A stretch of DNA of 10,040 bases, taken from contig JNEM01009371.1 of assembly GCA_000697335.1 (NCBI GenBank), positions 1 through 10,040 on the forward strand, in the 5' to 3' direction. Position numbers and translations under genes: made by a program. Positions 1-8,205 of the stretch are shown one piece after another (position 1 is the first letter of the stretch; each line of letters begins with the position of its first letter). Origin of the DNA: Conidiobolus incongruus B7586 (lineage: Eukaryota > Entomophthoromycota > Entomophthoromycetes > Entomophthorales > Conidiobolaceae). A model generated the notes under the pieces. It saw nothing but the letters and a program-made list of their open reading frames with translations, had not been told where the DNA came from and searched no databases.

Positions 1-1167
1 TATTTAAGGATATATATTATCTTTAGGTATAAAATTCTTTATAAAGTTAATAAGGGAATTAATATTAAAATATACTAAAGTATTTTAAACAATAAACTAA
101 TAAATATAATAGATTTTAATTATTTAATTTAGGTTTATTTCATTAAATATTAATTAAGTTATTAGTAAAAATATAGGTGTTTTTGATTTTATGACTTATT
201 TTTACAGGTTAGTGTATATTTACTTATTTGAAATTAATAATATGTTTGAAAAATCAAAAATTAAAAAATTTCCCATTACTTTAAATTTAAGGTAATATAT
301 CATAATATATATAATTCTCAAATTTATATTTACATTAATATTTTAAGTGGTTATTAAAGTAATTATGTTATAACTATATCATATTAAAATAAATTTTTCA
401 AACTGTTAATAACTTCATAAAGAATTCAAGTTAAATATTTAATATTAAGTTTACAAATTTATGCTAAATTTATATTTTATACAAATATTTAAAATTTTCA
501 ACCTCTCAAATATTTATAAATATAGAATTCCTTAAATTGAATCTCTGTATTTAACTTTTCAAAAATTATTACAACTATATACTTTAATTAGGCAGATAAT
601 AATATAATATATCAAAAATATTTTGGTTACAATAATTAATTATGAGATTCAAATTGATTTTAATTTAAGAGTCAAAATTTTTGACTACATAATTAATCAA
701 TATTATCTTTAAATGCTAATTGATTTTTGGAATTTTTATATTTAATCAAATATATATATAGTATTATGAAAAAATATGGTACAATGAAGGAATTTTATTA
801 ATTTTTATTTTTTGATTGCTAATTTTAATAAAATACATATTTAATACACTTTTCATAATATATTATTTATATAGTCATGATATTGAAATATGACTTAATA
901 AAGGTTCATTTCAAAAATATATATTATTAATAAAAATCTATTATAAAAATTGTGAAAATAACTATTTGATTATATTTTTCAATTAATTGTAAATATATAC
1001 AATCTAAAACTATTGATGATTAAACAATATTTACATAATAATTTAAAGCCAGAATAGATTTAGTAATGATTATTATTGATATAGTTTTAGATTTTTTTCA
1101 AAAAAAGTGAAAATCTGGAAAGATCCCATAATTAATTTTATTCTTGAATCCAAATTCAAAATTATAT
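1..1167. other. Gene-free AT-rich upstream region
   Basis: No supported gene on either strand. The only structure found is the repeat copy at 212-298. Short ORFs, homopolymer runs and small palindromes are at the level expected for this composition. The promoter of the RBM26/27-type gene must lie in the right part, but no TATA box or initiator stands out from the general T/A background. Confidence 0.6.
212..298 (+). repeat. Copy A of an 87-nt dispersed repeat
   Basis: Aligns without gaps to 7061-7147 in the same orientation, 77 of 87 bases identical by hand count. The match stops abruptly on both sides. The best-conserved core reads TTAAAAAATTTCCCATT, unusual here for its CCC. If the element at 5839-7147 is read correctly, this is the right terminus of another copy, whose body would lie to the left, beyond the window or decayed. 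Confidence 0.7.
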
Positions 1168-1234
1168 ATGAAGGTGAAATTCATTTAATGATTTAATTAT
1201 TGGATTTATTCTTAAACTAATGTTTATATATTAA
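1168..1234 (+). promoter_or_regulatory. Three very short upstream ORFs before the RBM26/27-type start
   Basis: ATGs at 1168 (6 codons, then TAA), 1188 (2 codons, then TAA) and 1220 (4 codons, then TAA at 1232-1234). The last ends 6 nt before the main ATG at 1241. They matter only if the transcript starts upstream of them, which cannot be seen. Short AUG/stop pairs are common by chance in DNA this AT-rich. Confidence 0.25.
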
Positions 1235-1240
1235 AAAATA

Positions 1241-3096
1241 ATGACTTTATCATTAGAAAAAACTGAAAAACTAAAAGATTTTATAAGTGAAACCTTAACT
1301 AAATCGTAGTATATTACTGATTCTTTTTATTCTATTTATTAATAAATTTTACTAGATTTGACCTTGAGCCTGAAACATTAACTGAATATATTATTGCTCT
1401 TTTGAAAGAAGAGGCACCTATTTATAAGTTGAAAGATAACTGTATAGTGCAACTTCAAGACTTCTTACACGATGGTATAGTTTTAATTTTCATTTTGAAT
1501 GTTTTAATTAATTTATTTTTCTAGGGACTTCCGCATTTGTGCAAGAGCTATTTAATTATATTCGCGAGCATAAAATGCTCTCTCATAAAGACTCTAAAGG
1601 TATTTGTTGTATTTGTTATTTCACTCTTTGCTTTATTCAAAAATTTCTTTTATTTAGATTCGCAATATGATCGCTCAAATCGCTCTAATGACTCATACGA
1701 CTATAGACAATACAGAAATAATCGCCAGTATTTACCATACGACCCAAATTCCCATGGCTATGGTCATCCCAAGGCATCTCAAACATGTAAATATTATTTA
1801 AAATACGGGCAATGTACAAATGCTCACTGCCAATTCTACCATCCTCCAAATTCACATGAACCACACGGTTATCACCCTTATGATCCATCCTATCAAGAGC
1901 ACTCATATCCCCCTCAATCTTATCCAACTGAACACAGTCGACTTCCCCGAAAATCCAATTCGTTTCGCAATGTATTTGTTCCACCAACATTCACTTCAAA
2001 TACTTTCATTCCTCAGAACTCTCAATTGCCAAAAACAGACAGAGAACCTTGTAAAACTATATTTATTTCCAAAATACCCATAAATTCCCTGAGCGAAGAG
2101 AAAATTCGAGAATATTTCCAAAGCTTTGGAACAATTGAAAATATTCAACTTCATTTCGAATTTCGCCAAGCCAAAGTCACTTTCGAAGAGATAGAAAGTG
2201 CCAAAAAGGCTCATGATTCTCCCAATCGTGCCTTCAATTCACTATCAACAGTTATTGAATATGATGATGAAAGCAATCCTCTTGAATTCAAATATATTCC
2301 AGACAACACTTCCAATGCAAATGGAAACTCTGAGATTGAAAAGAAAAACCAAGCTTTATTAGCCCGTTTAACACTAAAGAGGTCAAAGGAAAAGCTGCTT
2401 GAAAAATTCATGGAAGAAAAAAAGATCATCACGGAAGCTTTACAAAAGCCTGACCTTAGCGAGGAATCCAAGGTAGAGTTGACGGTTTTCCTTGAAAAGG
2501 TTAATTCATGTATTGCCGAAACAGAAGAGTTTATGAAAAAAATGTTTCCTCCAAAATTATCTCAGCCTACCACTGCTGAAACTACTGAAGACAAAGTCGA
2601 AGCATCAACATCTAATAATGACCAACCACAGCTAATCGATAGCACCAACAATGGTAAATCTAATAATGAAACTCAGGTTGAAGCCAAACCACTTGCAGAC
2701 ACTAGCAAACTTACTCCAGAGCAAATCCAAGAGCTTTATATATTAGACAAAAGGCCAGGTAAATTTATGCTTTGGGGATTCTCTGAAGAGCAGAAGTCTA
2801 TCATTGAAGAATATTTTTCCAATGCTTCTGGGTTCGTCTCAATTCAATTCGATTACGACGAAAGAAACGGTGCATTGATCAGCTTCCGCTCTCGACCCAA
2901 TGCAGATAACGCTATTCGCGCATTCTCCAACAAGGAAGTTGGCCAGTTAGAAGGTGACTGGATTTTAGAAGATGCAGCTGAAACTCAACCCAAATCACAG
3001 GAAACTTCCAATTTGAAGAGAGATATTTCCCAAGTTGAGAATTCCGCTCAAAACGAAGATTCCAACCCCGAAAAACTTGTAAAATCTGAAATCTAA
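1241..3096 (+). CDS. RBM26/27-like: RBM26/RBM27-type RNA-binding protein, four exons, 565 aa
   Basis: Exons are 1241-1305, 1356-1474, 1525-1599 and 1658-3096; all three junctions are GT..AG, keep one frame and give 565 residues. Domain order is that of RBM26/RBM27: N-terminal PWI-like helical fold (about residues 5-80, with PETLTEYIIALLKEE and TSAFVQELF matching the family pattern), a His/Tyr/Pro-rich linker, a C-x8-C-x4-C-x3-H zinc finger (C130, C139, C144, H148), RRM1 (about 219-290, starting KTIFISKIP), a charged helical or coiled-coil stretch (312-383), an acidic Thr/Asn-rich linker, and a C-terminal RRM (about 452-524, starting RPGKFMLWGF). By family knowledge these are nuclear RNA-binding proteins of the exosome-targeting assemblies (human PAXT with ZFC3H1/MTR4; Rmn1 is the fission-yeast relative), acting in turnover of polyadenylated nuclear RNA. 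The start ATG has A at -3. No internal stop; Trp is TGG and Gln CAA/CAG, so the standard code is in use. A direct role in surveillance here is inferred from the family. Confidence 0.9.
1306..1355 (+). other. Intron 1 (50 nt) of the RBM26/27-type gene
   Basis: Donor GTAGTA, acceptor TTTACTAG. It splits a Ser codon (TC|A). Unspliced, the frame would stop at once at 1307. A TTAAT-type sequence lies a few bases before the acceptor and CTGAT lies near the donor; either could be the branch site. Removal joins the first helix of the PWI-like fold to the conserved PETLTEYIIALL segment. Confidence 0.85.
1475..1524 (+). other. Intron 2 (50 nt) of the RBM26/27-type gene
   Basis: Donor GTATAG, acceptor TTTTTCTAG, very T-rich interior with TTTTAATTAATTT as a likely branch region. 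It splits a Gly codon (G|GG). The flanking residues (QLQDFLHDG and TSAFVQELF) are contiguous in the RBM26/27 PWI-like domain, which supports the junction. Confidence 0.87.
1600..1657 (+). other. Intron 3 (58 nt) of the RBM26/27-type gene
   Basis: Donor GTATTT, acceptor TTTTATTTAG. It splits an Asp codon (G|AT). The intron has no stop in the frame of exon 4, so an unspliced reading frame runs back through it to an ATG at 1537 and yields a false hydrophobic N-terminus. Its length is not a multiple of three, so retention would change the frame between exons 3 and 4. Confidence 0.85.
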
Positions 3097-3179
3097 AAAA
3101 ATTACTCAAATTATTTAACATAACTATTCATGTTATTTTGGACTCTAATCCATCAACACAGCATATCTATTATCATTAT

Positions 3180-3218
3180 TTGATCAATGAATTTTGTATA
3201 TTAACAAAATTTGATCAA
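3180..3218 (+). other. Strong hairpin in the likely 3' UTR of the RBM26/27-type gene
   Basis: Arms TTGATCAA (3180-3187) plus ATTTTGT (3191-3197) pair with ACAAAAT (3204-3210) plus TTGATCAA (3211-3218). That is 15 base pairs with a 3-nt bulge (TGA, 3188-3190) and a 6-nt loop (ATATTA). It begins 84 nt after the stop codon. The half-arm TTGATCAA is itself a palindrome. It could act at RNA level, or be the remnant of a small inverted-repeat element. Confidence 0.5.
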
Positions 3219-3291
3219 GATATTAATTCCAGACTTTCACTAAATATAGTAAAGTGATGATTAATTAATCTTATATTGATTAAACTGAGTA

Positions 3292-3297
3292 AATAAA
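3292..3297 (+). terminator. Possible poly(A) signal AATAAA
   Basis: AATAAA lies 196 nt after the stop codon of the RBM26/27-type gene and downstream of the 3180-3218 hairpin. The hexamer is frequent by chance in this composition, so this is only a candidate. Confidence 0.2.
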
Positions 3298-5793
3298 TAT
3301 ATAAATTTTACAAACTAATCACATATTTTTACTTTTGGATCATTGTATGATCCTGTATCAAACCTTATTTGTTATTTGAATTGGAATCATTTGTAATTAC
3401 AGAATATCACTATTATAAATTAGACTTTTAATCTTTGATAATTATAATAAAATTTTACAAAATTTTGTATTTCTATGGTCTAAAACATTCCTAATTGACC
3501 TTATTATAATTTAATTAATAATTGAAGCTGAATTACATATTTATTTCACTTTAAATTCAAAATTATCAAATTTTAATAATACAACATTAGTTGCAATAAT
3601 TTTGAACAATTCAAATCAATATAGTTAATCAAGTTAACATTTATTGATGACTACAAATTTTTTTCGAGATTTGAGCTATATTGCTTATTACATGAAATAA
3701 TATTTTAGTTTGAACAAGATCTCAGGTATTCTGTTCATTGGTAATTTAAAAAATGTTAGAATCTCAAAAAATAAAACATTGCATAATAAATAAAGATTTA
3801 TGAATTGAACTAGTATAATATAAATTGAACAATATTAAATTCTACTACAATATTCTTTTTATATTCTGTATATTTTGAATCAGATTAAAAATTGAATATC
3901 GATGTAAAAAAATAAATATTTATGAAATTTAAATGGTGAATAATAATATTTGCAACTTAATATTAAGTTTCAATCAATTTGTTGAAATATAATCTTAGCC
4001 TAATTTAGTGCGTTAATTATTCAAGATAATTTTAAAATTTTTCCAGTTATATATAAACTGTACCTAATTGGCTTATAAACACTATATTTTAAATTAATAA
4101 ATACCATGTTATTTATTTTATATTTCCTTCCTAAATATTACCTTGATTATTTTGGTTTCGCCGATGACTTTGATTCAATATTGAATATATATAGATCATA
4201 AAGACTTGAATATTTATCCAGAGGAACATTTTCGGTCTAATTTGTATCTAACGATACCATAAATTTTATCAATGAAATATAATTTTTATGGTCAACAATA
4301 AAATAGAAACTTGTCAAAATAATATTATTAAAAATTTTGAGCTTGAATATATAAATTTATAAATTCTACAAACTTTCAGGGGATTTACACTGTATTTTTA
4401 GCAGATAAAACCGTAGATTTGTAAATCAAACCTTCTTTATGATAAATAAAAATCCAATTTCATCATTCTAACTGTGGAAGAAGATTCTATAATAAAATTA
4501 ATTTCAATTGTAACATTTGGTTCAAAATTCTTTTCAATAGTCAGTAATATTTTTATATGTTAATCATAATTATTAATTAGAAGGGAAAATTTTTTAATTT
4601 AACCCATTAAGATTATACTATTGTGAGTATAAATATTATTTATTTCCTCCGTTGAATATCTATGATATTTCATGATTAATTGAACTAAAAGTATAAATAT
4701 AGATCTACAATTATAAGTATTTTTAACAGATGTAGTTTAATATAATAATAACTCTATCAAACATTTAAAATGAAATAATATATCAACTGAAAATCAATAA
4801 AGTTTATATCAAATACAATATTATATTCTATCTTATCCAATTACATAAAGTGTATGTGAGTTAATTTCTCTATAATTTCAATTGAAAAATATTAATCCAA
4901 TACTAATATGTCAAAAATTTTAAAATTTACATATCATTTGGTAATACACAAATTATCAGATAATCAGACATTGGCACTTTCTTTATTTAGTAAATCTATA
5001 TAATGGAATATTTGTTTAATTTTGTGATTAATTGGATTTATTATTTAAAATTTATAGTGTTTTCATTGGCTAATTAATTCACTTGAATTTATATTAGATG
5101 AAGAATAAGAAAATGTGTGATTATAAAGCGATTTGTGCATATCATCAATATTGAACTTATTGATATTCTAGATTGAATTATATTCATGGAAAGACAATAA
5201 AAATATCCCGCTATTTGAGTTTGAACAAAATTTGTCAAATCAATTCTTTGAAATTTAATTACAAATGAATTATATAACCATGTTAATTTATATTATAATT
5301 AAGTATTTGAGCTTCTAGGTAAAATGAATTGATAGTTATTTGTTAAATATTGGAAACTGCCTTTTTTGGTGGAATTTTAATTCAACCTGTTATTGATATT
5401 ATCTAATGAATATGCATAAAATCAATATATAATTTTTATCAGACTTTTTATACAATATGTTCCATTAAAGAATATAAATGATTCTGTCAATTTGATATCA
5501 TTGCAACATAAATGATCATATCAAATGAAGATAATAGCCATTTAACACCTAAATCTCCAAACCACAATAACTACAATTCAACATCATTGAAAAAATATGA
5601 TATATATTTCAAATTATCTGTATTCTTTCACTAGAATGCTCAACTAAATTTTCTTTAATTAAAATTGAAAGAATTTATAAACCTTAGCAGAAAGCTATAA
5701 TCAATAATATAGCTATTTAAGGTAATTTTATACCAAAAATATTGATTAATGTCTGAATATTTTCAAGTGAAATGTTAAATTCTATACTATAGG
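3298..5793. other. Gene-free AT-rich intergenic region
   Basis: About 2.5 kb with no supported gene, RNA gene or complete mobile element. All frames on both strands are broken every few tens of codons. A 21-nt stretch at 4580-4600 resembles the core of the repeat described at 212-298 and 7061-7147 in inverted orientation. A 40-codon Asn/Ser-rich ORF at 5512-5634 is within chance expectation. Confidence 0.6.
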
Positions 5794-5819
5794 TATATAT
5801 ATATATATATATATATATA
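5794..5819. repeat. (TA)13 microsatellite
   Basis: Thirteen uninterrupted TA units, 19 nt to the left of the proposed element at 5839-7147. A second, shorter TA run (17 nt) lies at 7016-7032, just inside its right terminus. Confidence 0.95.
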
Positions 5820-5838
5820 ACAAGATTGCTAAATGTTA

Positions 5839-5898
5839 ATATTACTCTGTATTTTTAATAATGGGAATTTTTTGCAATTGAAAATAAATAAATATTTT
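5839..5898 (-). repeat. Left inverted terminal copy of the 87-nt repeat (diverged)
   Basis: Reverse complement relative to 7061-7147. Three blocks occur in the right order: ATATTACT (5839-5846), AATGGGAA-TTTTTT (about 5860-5873, one A shorter) and GAAAATAAATAAATAT (from 5880). A gap of about 25 nt separates the second and third blocks. The third block is low-complexity and adds little weight; the GGG-containing block is the informative part. Confidence 0.4.
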
Positions 5899-7060
5899 AA
5901 TATATAATATATAAAAATAAATATATAATATAAATTTAATAGTTTTTTTTATTATTAATAACTTTTTGCTATACTTTTAGCAAAGATCTAACACTTAAAA
6001 AATAATTCTTTTTATTAAAGACTAAAATTTGATATTTCACAAACCAATTAAATTTGCTTGTAGAAATTTTTTTTCTTATAAGCTAGTTTTTTAATTATTT
6101 AAAGTAATTATAATTATATAGGTTATAATCTAAAGAATATACTAGATGTAGTAGTTTTTTCTAGTTATTTTTAATTAGAAAGTTTTTTACAGCTTTAGAT
6201 TTATGAATTTTATAATTATTATACAAAATAATAGGTTTTCTTAAATTATATTAAGAATACTAATTAAAAATAGTTTTATTTAAAAAAGCAATATAAATTT
6301 ACTATTAATTAATTTTCTTTTAAAAACTAAATAAAAATAATATATATTATTATAATTTATTATAATAATTAACATTTACTTATTAATAAAATATTTATTT
6401 AAAGGGATTTATAAAAAAGGTTAATTTAACTTAATTTAACATTTTAATTTGTGTTTTAATAAAAGATTATACATAAAAATTTAAGATTCATTAATTATAA
6501 TTATTCACTATAAAAGTTTAAGCTTCTAGTAATATTTTAGTAAGTTTTATTTAACAATAACTACTCTAACTTTTTTTTAAACTTTAGTTAAATTATAAAG
6601 TATTTATTTTACATATTTATTTATTAATTTGAGTTTAATATATATAAAATACTTGTAAAGCTAATATTAAAGTGCTTAGATAATTCTTTAACTAAATTAA
6701 AAAGGTGCTTTTTAATATATTTTTTCACTTTATTAACAATTAAAAAAATAACAGTTAAAGTTAGTTTTTTAAGTTTTAACAAGTTTTAGATAGTTTTTCT
6801 TTAGTTCTAAAGTAATTTACCTAGTGATAAATTATTAATTTAGATAATACTTTATTATTAAAAATTGCTTGTAAATTTTAAATAATTTTAAAAGGCTTAT
6901 GGTTAAATTTTACTAATACTAAAATAAAAAACTTTTGATGATTATTATTTAGTTTAAGTATAATTAAATTAAACAGCTAATTTTAAAAAGTTAATTTTTT
7001 AATTAAAAAAATTATTATATATATATATATATTAAAAATATATAATTTCCTATTAACTTT

Positions 7061-7147
7061 GTATATATTTATTTATTTCAAACTAATAATATGTTTGAAA
7101 AATTAGAAATTAAAAAATTTCCCATTTCTTCAAACTTAAAGTAATAT
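7061..7147 (+). repeat. Copy B of the 87-nt dispersed repeat (right terminus of the element)
   Basis: 77 of 87 identical to 212-298 with no gaps; similarity ends sharply at both edges. Most differences are transitions, consistent with drift after dispersal. It is preceded by a TA run and followed by unrelated AT-rich sequence. Confidence 0.7.
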
Positions 7148-7278
7148 CTATAAATTTAATAATTAAAATTGACTTATTCTATTAGTGTTATAAAATATTA
7201 ATTCAGTCAAATTTTCAATAAACCTTTATATAATTTTGTTTATTTCATTTTTGATGTAATAATATAAACTACTTTTAG

Positions 7279-7893
7279 TTTCAAATATCATCCCCCTTAT
7301 GCCAAATTATTCAATGTTGTATTAAGATTAGCAATGATGTCCATTGCCAGCTCCAAAATTTAATTTCAATAATCAGAGATATTGGTGATTACTTGTTTTA
7401 CAACCCTAGAGACCATGAGGACCAATTGGGCCACAAAGGCTAAATGGTTGGGTTCATTATATGCAATTAATTGTAAATTAGGCAAATTAAAGCCAGTGAG
7501 GACCATGGTATAGAGTTATAAAACGATGAATAAAATAAAGAAATGTTGTAACAAAATTGAGTTTTATTAACTCAAGAAGTATATTGAATAGAATAAATTG
7601 TAATGGGGTAAAAGGATAGGCTTAGTAACAAGCTAGAATAGATGTGTTACTCCTGGAAGTTCTGGAGATAGAAGGGGGATAACTGATAGCAGTGGTGTAG
7701 TTTTAATTATCAAAACCAAAAGTCAGGCTTTATGATAGATACCACCAGTGTATTTGGAAGTCTTTGGAGGCGTGACTGTATAATAATGTATCATTGCGAT
7801 GGCTCTCAGGACTGGTTCATTGTTCCAGTTTATCCCAAGGAACAGGGCGCAACAAATTTAATTATTTCTATTCACTTAAAATTGGTATATTTT
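7279..7893 (+). pseudogene. GC-richer coding-like island, possible relic of a lectin-type gene
   Basis: Base composition jumps here (27 of 60 G+C in row 7381-7440, 28 of 60 in row 7801-7860) between very AT-rich flanks. The + strand frame shared by 7279 and 7690 is open at both ends: about 54 codons at 7279-7440 and 68 codons at 7690-7893. About 14 stops fall in the 83 codons between, more than composition predicts. The second stretch contains SGFMIDTTSVFGSL, then CIIMYHCDGSQDWFIV, with a QxW triplet at 7807-7815; this spacing resembles one repeat of a ricin-B-type beta-trefoil lectin fold, which is common in fungal secreted proteins. I do not recognise the first stretch. The left part is also open on the minus strand (7506-7369), so its coding strand is uncertain. 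The whole is broken. It could be a lectin-like gene relic or an unrelated mobile-element remnant. Confidence 0.3.
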
Positions 7894-7896
7894 TGA

Positions 7897-8141
7897 GCCA
7901 TATAAATCGACTACTCTTAGGTTTGTGTAATTTTAATAATCTAAATAGTAGTAGCAAATATGAAAAAAGAAGTAAATTCAATTGGAATGATTCTTAACTC
8001 CCAATTCCAAATAATTCACTATATTCCAATATTCAAAAATTAAATATCAAACTCAAGGTTAATCATCTAGTTATTATTTTTATTATTTATTTGGGAGATT
8101 TTACAAATAATATTCAGATCTCTTGTAATGATTGAAATTCC
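7897..8141. other. Spacer between the coding-like island and the permease relic
   Basis: AT-rich again, with no supported gene. Nothing recognisable is seen apart from the TATA-like motif just beyond its right edge. Confidence 0.5.
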
Positions 8142-8149
8142 TATATAAG
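8142..8149 (+). promoter_or_regulatory. TATA-box-like motif before the permease relic
   Basis: TATATAAG, 56 nt before the candidate ATG at 8206. Position and sequence would suit a TATA element of the once-active permease gene. In AT-rich DNA the match alone is weak evidence. Confidence 0.25.
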
Positions 8150-8205
8150 CTTGGGTATAATCTTATATACTGATTACATATCAAAAGACGCAATTTTGGA
8201 ATAAT

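Larger units (their letters stand above)
5839..7147. mobile_element. Probable old non-autonomous DNA transposon (inverted-repeat element, about 1.3 kb)
   Basis: The right end (7061-7147) is an 87-nt repeat also found at 212-298. Its reverse complement reappears at the left edge: both begin ATATTACT, then after 20-21 bases carry AATGGGAA(A)TTTTTT, then GAAA(A)TAAATAAATAT, with about 25 bases missing from the left copy. The interior is extremely AT-rich (7 of 60 bases G or C in row 6361-6420) with no coding potential. I see no transposase and no convincing target-site duplication, so no superfamily is assigned. The element could instead be two independent insertions of a short repeat in opposite orientation. 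The left terminus is weak (about 21 of the first 29 bases match), implying substantial age. Confidence 0.4.

Noticed and set aside
670-686. Perfect 17-nt inverted repeat AGTCAAAATTTTTGACT
   Set aside because: Eight-base arms with a one-base centre are expected about once in 10 kb at this composition; nothing around it suggests a function.
1685-3121. Minus-strand and alternative-frame ORFs over the RBM26/27-type gene
   Set aside because: They lie wholly within or overlap its exon 4, show no recognisable domain, and are shadows of its codon usage.
4173-4186. 14-nt palindrome ATTCAATATTGAAT
   Set aside because: Chance level in AT-rich DNA.
4511-4531. GGTTCAAAAT resembling a tRNA B box
   Set aside because: No A box, acceptor stem or cloverleaf can be formed around it.
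5512-5634. 40-codon Asn/Ser-rich ORF
   Set aside because: ORFs of this size are expected many times by chance in several kilobases of AT-rich DNA read in six frames; no motif or homology is recognised.
7297-7506. Minus-strand ORF with a protein-like composition (from an ATG at 7506) in the left part of the GC island
   Set aside because: Two stops interrupt it, the + strand is equally open over the same bases, and I recognise no family. The strand could not be decided, so it is noted only within the island entry.
7544-7854. TGTTG...CAACA ends, 311 bp apart, with purine-rich GGGGGA tracts nearby, suggesting a solo LTR
   Set aside because: Flanking five bases do not match, no primer-binding site or polypurine tract sits in the right place, and the right part overlaps a 68-codon coding-like stretch. 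The short inverted ends alone are not enough.
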